From contig JAFLJQ010000187.1 of assembly GCA_022712915.1 (NCBI GenBank), positions 1 through 38,870 of the forward strand: DNA of 38,870 bases. The letters run 5' to 3'. Below are positions 1 through 6,902 of this stretch, piece by piece. This stretch comes from Gammaproteobacteria bacterium (GTDB lineage Bacteria > Pseudomonadota > Gammaproteobacteria > UBA6429 > Thiohalophilaceae). How positions within the stretch are numbered: position 1 is the first letter of the stretch; every line of letters begins with the position of its first letter. A program made the translations under genes and the position numbers. The notes beneath the pieces were generated by a model. It made no database searches, was not told the origin of the DNA, and worked only from the letters and a program-made list of their open reading frames with translations.

Positions 1-1
1 G

Positions 2-1000
2 GATGGTTTAACCAGGAAGGTATTTGCCCGCTATCCTGAACATCTTAATCGACTTGTGCACTGCATTCGTGCCAAACACTATTCAATCCGGACTGAACAA
101 TCTTATCTTGGCTGGCTAGTGAGGTTTATTCAGTTTTATGACATGAAAGACCCGGCCAGCTTGTCCGAGGGGGATATTGGTAAATACCTGGATTATCTGG
201 TGGTTCGTCGAAATGTGGCCAGCAGTACTCAACAACAAGCATTGAACGGACGGGTGTTTTTTTATAAGCAGGTACTTGAGAAAAATGTCGACCATATTGG
301 TCACTATAGCCATTCAAAGAAACCAAAACGATTACCGATTGTTTTGACCCGAGAGGACGTTAATACCATTTTTTCTAATATACAGAGCCCAACACGGCTG
401 TTAATGGCAAGCCTGTTGTATGGCTGCGGTATGCGCCTCATGGAGTGCATTAGGCTGCGTATATTGGATATCGATTTTGGTTATCAACAAATATTCATCC
501 GTAATGGGAAAGGAAAAAAGGATCGTATCGTGCCTTTGTCCTCCAAATTAATTGAACCCCTGACTCAGCAAATAGAATATGTAAAAGGTTTGCATGATGA
601 AGATTTACATAATGGTTTTGGCAGCGTTTATCTGCCTGGTGCATTAGCACGTAAATACCAGCATGCTCCAAAGGAGTTGAAATGGCAGTATGTCTTTCCA
701 GCCTCAAAAATTTCTACCAATCCACGCTCCGGTATATCGCAACGACATCATTATCATGAATCCGGGTTACAAAAGTATATCAAGCAGGCGGCCGAAGTAG
801 CAGGGATCCATAAGCGTGTAAATTGTCATGTGTTTCGCCATTCCTTTGCCACCCACCTGCTTGAATCCGGCTACGACATCCGCACGGTGCAGGAATTACT
901 GGGACATGCCGATGTATCGACAACCATGATTTACACTCACGTTCTTAATAAACCGGGTGTGACTGTTATCAGTCCTTTAGATATGCTGGTTACAACATAA
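2..1000 (+). CDS. intI: Integron integrase (IntI-type tyrosine recombinase), 5' end outside window
   Basis: Site-specific tyrosine recombinase that would insert and excise gene cassettes at attI/attC. The frame is open from base 2, so the protein starts upstream of the window; a GTG at 56 is internal, because the residues before it continue the N-terminal SAM-like domain. The core-binding domain ([13 protein letters not shown]) is followed by the catalytic domain. All catalytic residues are visible: R in [10 protein letters not shown]-x-x-R in [12 protein letters not shown] in LLGHADV and the nucleophile Y in TMIYTHV. The insert [15 protein letters not shown]...WQYVFPAS...RSG, placed before the HxxR motif, separates IntI from XerC/D. 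It looks intact apart from the missing start. In integrons attI lies on the 5' side of intI, so any cassette array should be to the left of the window. It converges on the flagellar block. Confidence 0.93.
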   Translation, partial: DGLTRKVFARYPEHLNRLVHCIRAKHYSIRTEQSYLGWLVRFIQFYDMKDPASLSEGDIGKYLDYLVVRRNVASSTQQQALNGRVFFYKQVLEKNVDHIGHYSHSKKPKRLPIVLTREDVNTIFSNIQSPTRLLMASLLYGCGMRLMECIRLRILDIDFGYQQIFIRNGKGKKDRIVPLSSKLIEPLTQQIEYVKGLHDEDLHNGFGSVYLPGALARKYQHAPKELKWQYVFPASKISTNPRSGISQRHHYHESGLQKYIKQAAEVAGIHKRVNCHVFRHSFATHLLESGYDIRTVQELLGHADVSTTMIYTHVLNKPGVTVISPLDMLVTT

Positions 1001-1082
1001 AAATTATAAGACGAATAAACATTGAAGGGAAAAAGCCAGAAATTACACTCAACGAACCCCATTAAACCATTTTTAGGTTTTC

Positions 1083-1120
1083 TTTGCGCCCTCTGCGCTC
1101 TTTGCGTTAAATTGAGGGCG
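1083..1120. terminator. Hairpin between convergent intI and DUF2802 gene; TTTGCG-type repeat
   Basis: CGCCCTC (1087-1093) and GAGGGCG (1114-1120) form a perfect 7-bp inverted repeat with a 20-nt loop. It lies in the 167-bp gap between two genes that converge, where a two-way terminator would be expected. No clear U-tract follows on either strand, so termination is only inferred. The stretch also holds TTTGCG, CTGCG and TTTGCG at about 9-bp steps (1083-1106), a pattern that resembles a dispersed repeat. Confidence 0.35.
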
Positions 1121-1167
1121 TAGTTAAGTGCTAGATATAATAAGAATAGCGAGTAACAAAAAATGCA

Positions 1168-1608
1168 TCAAGCTGTTTGATCAAGCCTGTGCATCAAAGC
1201 AACAAGTTCTGCTTCAGACTCACTGATGCCACAAACGTCTACCAGTTCGTTTACATCAGCACCGTGTTTGACCATGTTGATGGCTTGTTCATAGGGTTGA
1301 TTGGCTGAGTCGTAGATATCCAGCTGTTCTTGCCGTTCAGCCGTGCGTCGTTGCCGACGTTCAAGTTCAAGTACACGTTCACCCACTCCTATCGCGGCCG
1401 CCGTGATGGCGCGGATGTCTCGTTGCAGGCCCTTTATTTCATGCAAGTGTTTAACAAAATTTCGTCGTCCACGAATCATTAACAAGGATGACAGCAGGAA
1501 AACCAGCACACTCACCGCCAGCACAACCCATACGGTGTTCACACCAAACAATCCATTTGTTAACCAGGATGGGATATCAGTCAAGTTCATATCAGAGAGA
1601 TCCGACAT
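1168..1608 (-). CDS. DUF2802 membrane protein at the end of the che operon
   Basis: A 146-residue protein with one N-terminal membrane segment (about residues 25-46), a charged coiled-coil-like stretch (about 50-100, rich in R, E, Q) and a C-terminal helix-turn-helix-like end (DVNELVDVCGISESEAELVALMHRLDQ). This matches the DUF2802 family, which usually follows cheW in polar flagellar clusters of gammaproteobacteria; its function is not established. The ATG overlaps the stop of the preceding 53-codon gene as TAATG, so translation is probably coupled. It is the last gene of the block. Confidence 0.8.
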   Translation of the reverse strand: MSDLSDMNLTDIPSWLTNGLFGVNTVWVVLAVSVLVFLLSSLLMIRGRRNFVKHLHEIKGLQRDIRAITAAAIGVGERVLELERRQRRTAERQEQLDIYDSANQPYEQAINMVKHGADVNELVDVCGISESEAELVALMHRLDQTA

Positions 1609-1769
1609 TATACGTACTCATCAATATGTGCAGGTTCATCATCATCCTTGTTACGATCATCCTCTTGCTCCTGTTGTGGTGGTTGTCTTTTGGGCGTCGG
1701 TTTACGATCCTTAACGGCAGATGTTGGCCACACAGGTCCTATCGGTTTAATATCGTTGATTCCGGCCAT
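1608..1769 (-). CDS. Small 53-residue hydrophilic protein between cheW and DUF2802
   Basis: ATG at 1769-1767, 53 codons, stop TAA overlapping the next start (TAATG). It starts MAGINDIKPIGPVWP, continues with a Lys/Arg/Pro/Gln-rich middle (KDRKPTPKRQPPQQ) and ends with an acidic tail closing in HIDEYV. It has no membrane segment or signal peptide. The exact fit between cheW and the DUF2802 gene, the coupled stop/start and the non-random composition argue for a real gene. I do not recognise the product. A short Pro- and charge-rich peptide in this place could be a partner of the chemotaxis array or of the DUF2802 protein; that is inference from position only. Confidence 0.6.
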   Translation of the reverse strand: MAGINDIKPIGPVWPTSAVKDRKPTPKRQPPQQEQEDDRNKDDDEPAHIDEYV

Positions 1770-1793
1770 AGCGCATCGTTAAGCGTCCAACAA

Positions 1794-2273
1794 CTATATA
1801 CTGGCGACTTCCTCCCATTCTTCATCCGTCAAGAGTCTTTCCACATTCACCAGAATAAGTAATTCATCTTCTTTGTTACACACACCCTGAATGAAACGTG
1901 AACTATCATCGTTACCCAAATTGGGGGCGCTCTCTATTTCAGTGGTATGCAGATCAACAACTTCGGCAACACTATCAACGAGAATTCCCACAACCTGTTC
2001 ATTTTCAGTTTCGATAATCACAATGCGAGTTGAATCATCCGACTCTTTCTCGGGTAAGCTGAAACGCTTACGTGAATCAATCACCGTCACCACATTGCCG
2101 CGCAGGTTAATGATGCCCATAACATAATCTGGGGCACCTGGCACTGGGGCAATATCACAGAGACGCAAGACTTCCTGTACCTGCATCACCTGGATGCCAT
2201 ATTTCTCATTTTCAAGAAAAAAAGTGACCCATTGTGTAATTGGATCATTTTCAAGTTCTGCATTTTCACTCAT
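1794..2273 (-). CDS. cheW: Chemotaxis coupling protein CheW
   Basis: Adaptor that links chemoreceptors to the kinase CheA in the signalling array. The whole protein (about 159 residues) is one CheW domain: QWVTFFLENEKYGIQVMQVQEVLR, then GAPDYVMGIINLRGNVVTVIDSRKRF, typical of the family. The ATG at 2273 is chosen because GGGAG lies 5 bases ahead of it; an in-frame GTG two codons upstream (2279) is too close to that site. It is the last recognisable che gene of the operon, 24 bases ahead of a 53-codon gene. A CheW-like domain also forms the C-terminal part of the preceding gene. Confidence 0.95.
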   Translation of the reverse strand: MSENAELENDPITQWVTFFLENEKYGIQVMQVQEVLRLCDIAPVPGAPDYVMGIINLRGNVVTVIDSRKRFSLPEKESDDSTRIVIIETENEQVVGILVDSVAEVVDLHTTEIESAPNLGNDDSSRFIQGVCNKEDELLILVNVERLLTDEEWEEVASI

Positions 2274-2311
2274 ACCCACTCCCGTCGGGTTTATAACGTT
2301 TATCTTAAAAT

Positions 2312-2348
2312 CGCCAAAATTATGGCGTCTATTCCAGTTATAAACTGG
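2312..2348 (-). other. Two adjacent hairpins between parP and cheW
   Basis: In the transcript, CCAGTT/AACTGG (2334-2348, 3-nt loop) comes first, then CGCCA/TGGCG (2312-2327), followed by a short run of four U. The second could act as a weak attenuator or as an RNA-processing site that sets CheW apart from ParP levels. No function is shown by the sequence alone. Confidence 0.35.
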
Positions 2349-2377
2349 TAAGCTGCATATTCCGTACCAGCCTAAGC

Positions 2378-3079
2378 CTATTCAACATCGGCAAGCATGT
2401 CTGACAATATTTTTGCCGTCGACCGAGCATCCAGCACGACAATCATCTCATCCAACATAGTTCCTGCCAGCCATTGCCGCCGAGTTCGGGTACTGCGCCA
2501 GTTGACACGGGTCGGTTGGATGCTGATCACTTCATGCACCGCATCAACGGCCAGCCCCCATTTAGCCTGTTCAATGAGGATGATACGCGTTACCCGTTGA
2601 CCAGCCGGTGTCTGGATCATGTTATCAAACTGGCTTCCAGCAAAAACTAGCCTTGTGGTATCAACCACTCTGACTGACTGACCATCATGTTGATAATAGC
2701 CAAGAAAAAGTCCGTTGTCCGATGAACCTTGCAGCTGTTCTACTTGCCACTCGACGACCCCTCCTAATTCGGTTAACGGGATAGCAAGTGACAACTCCCC
2801 GACTTTAAAGACCATGGCCTGAAATGGTTGCAGCCCCCAGTCTGGTAAAACCGGGATACGCCCGTCATCCATGAACAACGGTATTGTAGTGCCGAGATCA
2901 ACGGATTCAGATAATGCCGTTACTGTTGGCTCAATATCCGCCCTCAAACCAGAATCTAGCAATAGTTCATCTGCGTGTTCTTCTGGGGAAAGATGGGTAT
3001 CATCCACATCTTCGGTCAGCAGATCATCCAGAAAATTGCTCAGCGCGGCCTGTTGATCGGCTAATAAGTGTTGTGTCAT
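2378..3079 (-). CDS. parP: ParP-like CheW-domain protein, polar array anchor
   Basis: Protein of 233 residues with a low-complexity acidic N-terminal half (about 1-85, rich in D/E/L) and a CheW-like domain from about residue 90 (FQAMVFKVGELSLAIPLTELGGVVEW ... RIILIEQAKWGLAVDAVHEVI). In Vibrio and Pseudomonas the equivalent ParP couples the ParA-type ATPase ParC to CheA and keeps the arrays at the cell pole. The gene begins right after the parC stop (3080), as expected for a pair. I use the name because both architecture and position fit. Confidence 0.82.
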   Translation of the reverse strand: MTQHLLADQQAALSNFLDDLLTEDVDDTHLSPEEHADELLLDSGLRADIEPTVTALSESVDLGTTIPLFMDDGRIPVLPDWGLQPFQAMVFKVGELSLAIPLTELGGVVEWQVEQLQGSSDNGLFLGYYQHDGQSVRVVDTTRLVFAGSQFDNMIQTPAGQRVTRIILIEQAKWGLAVDAVHEVISIQPTRVNWRSTRTRRQWLAGTMLDEMIVVLDARSTAKILSDMLADVE

Positions 3080-3880
3080 TTACGAATTCACCAGACGTAA
3101 GTGGTTTTGCTTGTTTTGTTGCAATTCTTTGAGCAAATCCACATAAGCCAGGGCCCCTCTGGCTTTAGGCTGCATGGTCGTTAAGGGTTGGCCTCGACTA
3201 CTCGCCTCCCGAAATTGCGTATCAATGGGAATAATCGCTTCAGCCAGATAATCACGATAAAGCTGGCGTAACATTTCCAGGCTGTCCAGTGCAGCCCGGG
3301 TACGGCGATCAAACATGGTCGCGACTATGGTGTAGTCTAGCTGACCTTTGCGTGATTTTATGATCATCTCCAGAGTATGCATCATTCTCTCCAGCCCTTT
3401 GAGCGCCAGATACTCCGTCTGCACAGGCAAAACCAGGTGCTCACAGGCCGCAAGGGCATTCACCATGAGAATCCCGAGTAAAGGTGGGCAGTCGATCAGG
3501 ACATGATCAAATCTATCTGACTGGGTGTGTAGTGCCTGCTTTATTACCAGTCCCTTGCCCTTTTGAGCCCCTAATTGACGGTCAATCGTCACCATGGCCG
3601 TCGAGGCAGGTAATAAACTCAAGCCATTGACACTGGTCGGTAACAAAATGCTTTCCGTGATTTGTTTCAAATTCACCGCAGGTGCCTGGAATAACTGATA
3701 GATGCTTTTTTCTAGCGTATCCGGATCCTGACGAAAATAGGCCGTCATCGAGCCATGAGGATCCATATCCACCAGTAATACCCGCTGTTGCTCACGTACC
3801 AGCTGACCGGCAAGATTGACCGCCGTGGTGGTTTTACCCACCCCCCCTTTTTGATTCGCGACTGCCCAAATCTTCAACAA
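3080..3880 (-). CDS. parC: ParA/MinD-type ATPase ParC for polar chemotaxis arrays
   Basis: A 266-residue ParA-family ATPase with deviant Walker A NQKGGVGKTTTAVNLAG near the N-terminus, the DMDPHG switch I region and IDCPP (Walker B). It sits directly ahead of parP, which identifies it as ParC (the Soj-like protein of polar flagellar clusters) and not as a chromosome-partitioning ParA; no parB is nearby. No ATG is available: the start is TTG at 3880 or the adjacent TTG at 3877, with GAGG 5 or 8 bases upstream. A MITE-like element lies just upstream and separates it from motD. Confidence 0.88.
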   Translation of the reverse strand: MLKIWAVANQKGGVGKTTTAVNLAGQLVREQQRVLLVDMDPHGSMTAYFRQDPDTLEKSIYQLFQAPAVNLKQITESILLPTSVNGLSLLPASTAMVTIDRQLGAQKGKGLVIKQALHTQSDRFDHVLIDCPPLLGILMVNALAACEHLVLPVQTEYLALKGLERMMHTLEMIIKSRKGQLDYTIVATMFDRRTRAALDSLEMLRQLYRDYLAEAIIPIDTQFREASSRGQPLTTMQPKARGALAYVDLLKELQQNKQNHLRLVNS

Positions 3881-3962
3881 TACATCCTCACACCAGCGGT
3901 AAACTCAATATTCATAAATACTTCTATAAAATGAGCATTTTTCGTGCCATATATGCACTTAA

Positions 3963-4128
3963 TTAAGGGCGCTTCTATAAATAGTGATTTTTTTGTGAGA
4001 GCAAGGAAGCGCCGCGCGGAGAACCGCAGTGTATATGGGAGACATGAGAACAAGGTGCCGTCCAGGTGTTCGAGCACGGCGCTGACGCCGCTATCGCGTA
4101 AAAAGTGCATTTATAGAAGTGCCCTTAA
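3963..4128. mobile_element. MITE-like element with 20-bp terminal inverted repeats
   Basis: Left end 3963-3982 and right end 4109-4128 are inverted copies with one mismatch in 20 (TTAAGGGC, one variable base, CTTCTATAAAT). The inside is GC-rich (GCGCCGCGCGG, GCACGGCGCTGACGCC) between AT-rich flanks, has no plausible coding frame and can fold into several hairpins. TTAA at both ends may be part of the repeat or a target duplication. A degenerate further copy of the left end (CTTCTATAAAATGAGC) lies outside it at about 3920-3935, which hints at an older nested insertion. It fills the motD-parC gap, the only large gap inside the motor/array operon. It has no transposase and would need one in trans. 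Confidence 0.7.
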
Positions 4129-4174
4129 ATAAGGTTTAAAATAATACACCTATACCACTAGGTTTGTTCAATTT

Positions 4175-4963
4175 TCACTCAATATCAAGTATCCGACGCG
4201 AATTTTGGTCTGCCAGAATCACCACCACCACGCGACGGTTCTCCCGTCGACCTTTTTGAGTCGTATTCGTCGAAAGGGGCCGATGCTCACCATAACCAAT
4301 GGCCGAGAGACGTGATGGCTTGATCCCCCCTTTGGTAAACAGGTGTACAACACTGGCGGCACGATGGGCCGACAGTTCCCAATTAGAGGGAAACCGCTTG
4401 GTGGTAATCGGGATAGTATCGGTATGTCCTTCGACTTGAATAATATTGGGCAAGGGCTTGAGTACCCCGGCCAAAGCATTGAGCGGTTCATAAGCATCAT
4501 TTTCCAACACTGAACTGCCAGTATCGAACAAGATACTGGTATTGATCTGGATTTGAACCCATCGATCGTTGTGATCAATTTTAATTAGCTTCTTATCCAC
4601 CAGAGGTTTCAGATTTTCGATCAATTGCCCAGCAATCTTCGCCATGGCCTTTTTGCTGGCTTCATCTTCTGACTTGGGTTTGACTGGCTTTTTCTCCGGT
4701 GTCACAACCAGAGTCGGCTCTGATACCAACGTTTTGGGTTCTTTACCAATCTGTATCGGTTTACCACTGACTTCTTTATTCTTAAAAATTTTAACCAATG
4801 ATTCGGTCATTTGTTTATATTGACCTTCGTTCTGCATGCTAAAGGAATACATCACCACAAAAAAAGCAAACATCAGGGTGATGAAATCCGCATAGGAGAT
4901 CAACCAACGATCATTGGAATCCTGTTCTTCCGGTAGATGACGATAACGGTGACGTCGTTTCAT
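4175..4963 (-). CDS. motD: Flagellar stator protein MotD (MotB family)
   Basis: 262-residue stator subunit. It has one membrane helix near the N-terminus (WLISYADFITLMFAFFVVMYSF) carrying the ion-binding Asp (D26), a Lys/Pro-rich periplasmic linker (about 85-110) and a C-terminal OmpA-like peptidoglycan-binding domain (VEGHTDTIPI ... NWELSAHRAASVV ... GRRENRRVVV). It follows motC by 12 bases, the standard MotA/MotB-type pair. Its place in the che operon, apart from motAB at 24.6-26.5 kb, marks it as the MotCD set of Pseudomonas-type motors. Downstream, a MITE-like element separates it from parC. Confidence 0.93.
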   Translation of the reverse strand: MKRRHRYRHLPEEQDSNDRWLISYADFITLMFAFFVVMYSFSMQNEGQYKQMTESLVKIFKNKEVSGKPIQIGKEPKTLVSEPTLVVTPEKKPVKPKSEDEASKKAMAKIAGQLIENLKPLVDKKLIKIDHNDRWVQIQINTSILFDTGSSVLENDAYEPLNALAGVLKPLPNIIQVEGHTDTIPITTKRFPSNWELSAHRAASVVHLFTKGGIKPSRLSAIGYGEHRPLSTNTTQKGRRENRRVVVVILADQNSRRILDIE

Positions 4964-4975
4964 TATGCCATCCTG

Positions 4976-5716
4976 TTAACCGATAAAACCGTGTAGCTTT
5001 ATTTCTATATTATTGGGATTTTCACCTTCCGAGATAGCCACCACCCCTTCGACGATCAATTCACGAAATTGGGTAAAGCGCTGGATATGTGCCTTGAGTT
5101 TATTGGCTATGGGAAAAAAAATTAGATTTGCCGAACCTACGCCATAGATGGTGGCAACAAAGGCAATGGCAATGCCATCACCCAACTTGGAAGGATCAGT
5201 CAGGTTACCCATGACCTGGATTAAACCCAATACTGCACCAATAATTCCAATGGTCGGACTATAACCGCCCATACTCTCAAAGACTTTAGCACACTGTATA
5301 TCACGGAGTTCGCGGTTACTAATTTCAATATCGAGGATACTGCGTATATTTACCGGGTCATTACCATCCGCAACTAGCTGAATACCTTTATAGGCAAACT
5401 CATCAACACCCGTGTCATCAACATGTTCCAGTCCTAACAAGCCATCCTTGCGTGCAATCCGGCTCCACAGCAAGATCTCATCGATCATGCCTTGAATATT
5501 GACGCGTGGTGAGACAAACACCCAACCGACCATCTGTAAGGAACGTATAAAGGTACGAAAGGGCGTCTGTACCATCACCGCACCCAATGTCCCCCCAAAC
5601 ACAATCAGCATGGCAGGCCCATTAAATAATGTCGCAAGTTGCCCCCCCTCAAGATGTTGACCAAATAGAATAGCGCCAATACCGACAATCAATCCGATGA
5701 TAGTCAGTAAATCCAC
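4976..5716 (-). CDS. motC: Flagellar stator protein MotC (MotA family)
   Basis: 246-residue MotA/TolQ/ExbB-type membrane protein with N-terminal helices (LLTIIGLIVGIGAILFG and MLIVFGGTLGAVMVQT), a cytoplasmic loop (about 85-150) and the C-terminal helix pair (YSPTIGIIGAVLGLIQVM ... GIAIAFVATIYGVGSANLIFFP). It forms the ion channel with MotD. The start is GTG at 5716, next to the cheB stop (5718); an ATG overlapping that stop is out of frame and ends after three codons. The cheB-motC-motD order is that of Pseudomonas. Confidence 0.93.
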   Translation of the reverse strand: MDLLTIIGLIVGIGAILFGQHLEGGQLATLFNGPAMLIVFGGTLGAVMVQTPFRTFIRSLQMVGWVFVSPRVNIQGMIDEILLWSRIARKDGLLGLEHVDDTGVDEFAYKGIQLVADGNDPVNIRSILDIEISNRELRDIQCAKVFESMGGYSPTIGIIGAVLGLIQVMGNLTDPSKLGDGIAIAFVATIYGVGSANLIFFPIANKLKAHIQRFTQFRELIVEGVVAISEGENPNNIEIKLHGFIG

Positions 5717-5717
5717 A

Positions 5718-6839
5718 TCACACCCGTTCGACTATTTGCAAACCAATTTGATCGATGTCCAACACTTCATCTGTCAAACCGGCATCAACAACGGCAGCGG
5801 GCATCCCATATACCACACAGCTTTGCTCATCCTGCGCCCACACTTCAGAACCGTGGGTTTTAAGTTCACGACAACCTTCCCGCCCATCGGCTCCCATACC
5901 GGTCATAATAATCGCCAGAGTATTGTTCGGAAAAACTTTTGATACAGATCGAAAGGTAATGTCAACTGAGGGCTTATAGGTCAGGCTAGGTTCGCTCTCT
6001 TCAATATTGATAAAGGCCCCACTACTATTTTCCTTAATGAGCATTTGCTTGCCACCAGGGGCCAGCAATGCCACGCCAGGTTCAAGGCGATCACCATCTT
6101 GTGCTTCCTTGACGGTAATAGCACATTGCTGATCGAGGCGTTGTGCAAAGGTAGGCGTAAATGTTGCGGGCATATGTTGCACGATAATGATGGGCAAGGG
6201 AAAATTAGCTGGAATCTTGGATAATACATTTTGCAATGCCACTGGGCCACCGGTTGAAGTACCAATCGCAACCAGATTAATCTTGCTATGTCGATGACGT
6301 ATAATTGTATGTTTTGCTGCAACCGGTATGGCCTTTTTTTCTTTTACAAGGCTTGTCACTTTTGGTGTGGCCGTCGGTTTTGATGTAACTGTCAGTTTTA
6401 CTCTTATGGCCGGTGCAACAGTTGCCGGTTTTAATTTTGATACAGGAGTACGGGCAACGATTTTGACCCGTTCACATAACAACACGCGTGCCTCATCAAG
6501 ATCCTTGGCAATATCCTGAAATCGTTTGGGTAAAAAATCCAGTGCACCAGCATCAAGCGCATCAAACGTGGATTGAGCCCCTTCTGTCGTCAAGGATGAA
6601 AACATAATAATCGGCGTTGGCTGTTCTGCCATAATCCGCCTGGTCGCCTCAATACCATTCATACCCGGCATTTCAATATCCATGGTAATAACATCCGGCT
6701 TGAGTTGCTTGACCAGGGTGATGGCTTCTTCCCCGGTATGGGCATAACCAACCACTTCAAGCATCGAATCCAGGCTGAGCATTTCACCAATGCGACGACG
6801 AAAAAAACCGGAATCATCAACAACCAGAACCTTAATCAT
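5718..6839 (-). CDS. cheB: CheB, chemoreceptor glutamate methylesterase/deamidase
   Basis: 373-residue enzyme that removes methyl groups from chemoreceptors for adaptation. The receiver domain (1-120) has the acidic pair D8/D9 and phospho-acceptor D54 (ITMDIEMPGMNG). A Thr/Lys/Val/Ala-rich linker (about 130-185) follows, then the esterase domain with the expected triad: S195 (GTSTGG), H222 (VQHMP) and D318 (GMGADG). The linker is long and of low complexity. The gene lies 63 AT-rich bases behind cheA and runs into motC. No cheR is in the window, so the methyltransferase must be coded elsewhere. Confidence 0.96.
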   Translation of the reverse strand: MIKVLVVDDSGFFRRRIGEMLSLDSMLEVVGYAHTGEEAITLVKQLKPDVITMDIEMPGMNGIEATRRIMAEQPTPIIMFSSLTTEGAQSTFDALDAGALDFLPKRFQDIAKDLDEARVLLCERVKIVARTPVSKLKPATVAPAIRVKLTVTSKPTATPKVTSLVKEKKAIPVAAKHTIIRHRHSKINLVAIGTSTGGPVALQNVLSKIPANFPLPIIIVQHMPATFTPTFAQRLDQQCAITVKEAQDGDRLEPGVALLAPGGKQMLIKENSSGAFINIEESEPSLTYKPSVDITFRSVSKVFPNNTLAIIMTGMGADGREGCRELKTHGSEVWAQDEQSCVVYGMPAAVVDAGLTDEVLDIDQIGLQIVERV

Positions 6840-6902
6840 ATCGGCACCTGAAATTTATTATTTTATATTTATTGTTATTAATCATTTTACTGTTAATTTC
6901 AT

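Noticed and set aside
1045-1125. attC-like ends (ACTCAAC ... GTTAAAT) behind the integrase
   Set aside because: The outer boxes fit RYYYAAC and GTTRRRY, but the inner L boxes are not complementary, and cassettes would lie on the other side of intI.
3874-4110. Open frame of 78 codons across the MITE-like element
   Set aside because: It runs through the inverted repeats and has no ribosome site or family resemblance.
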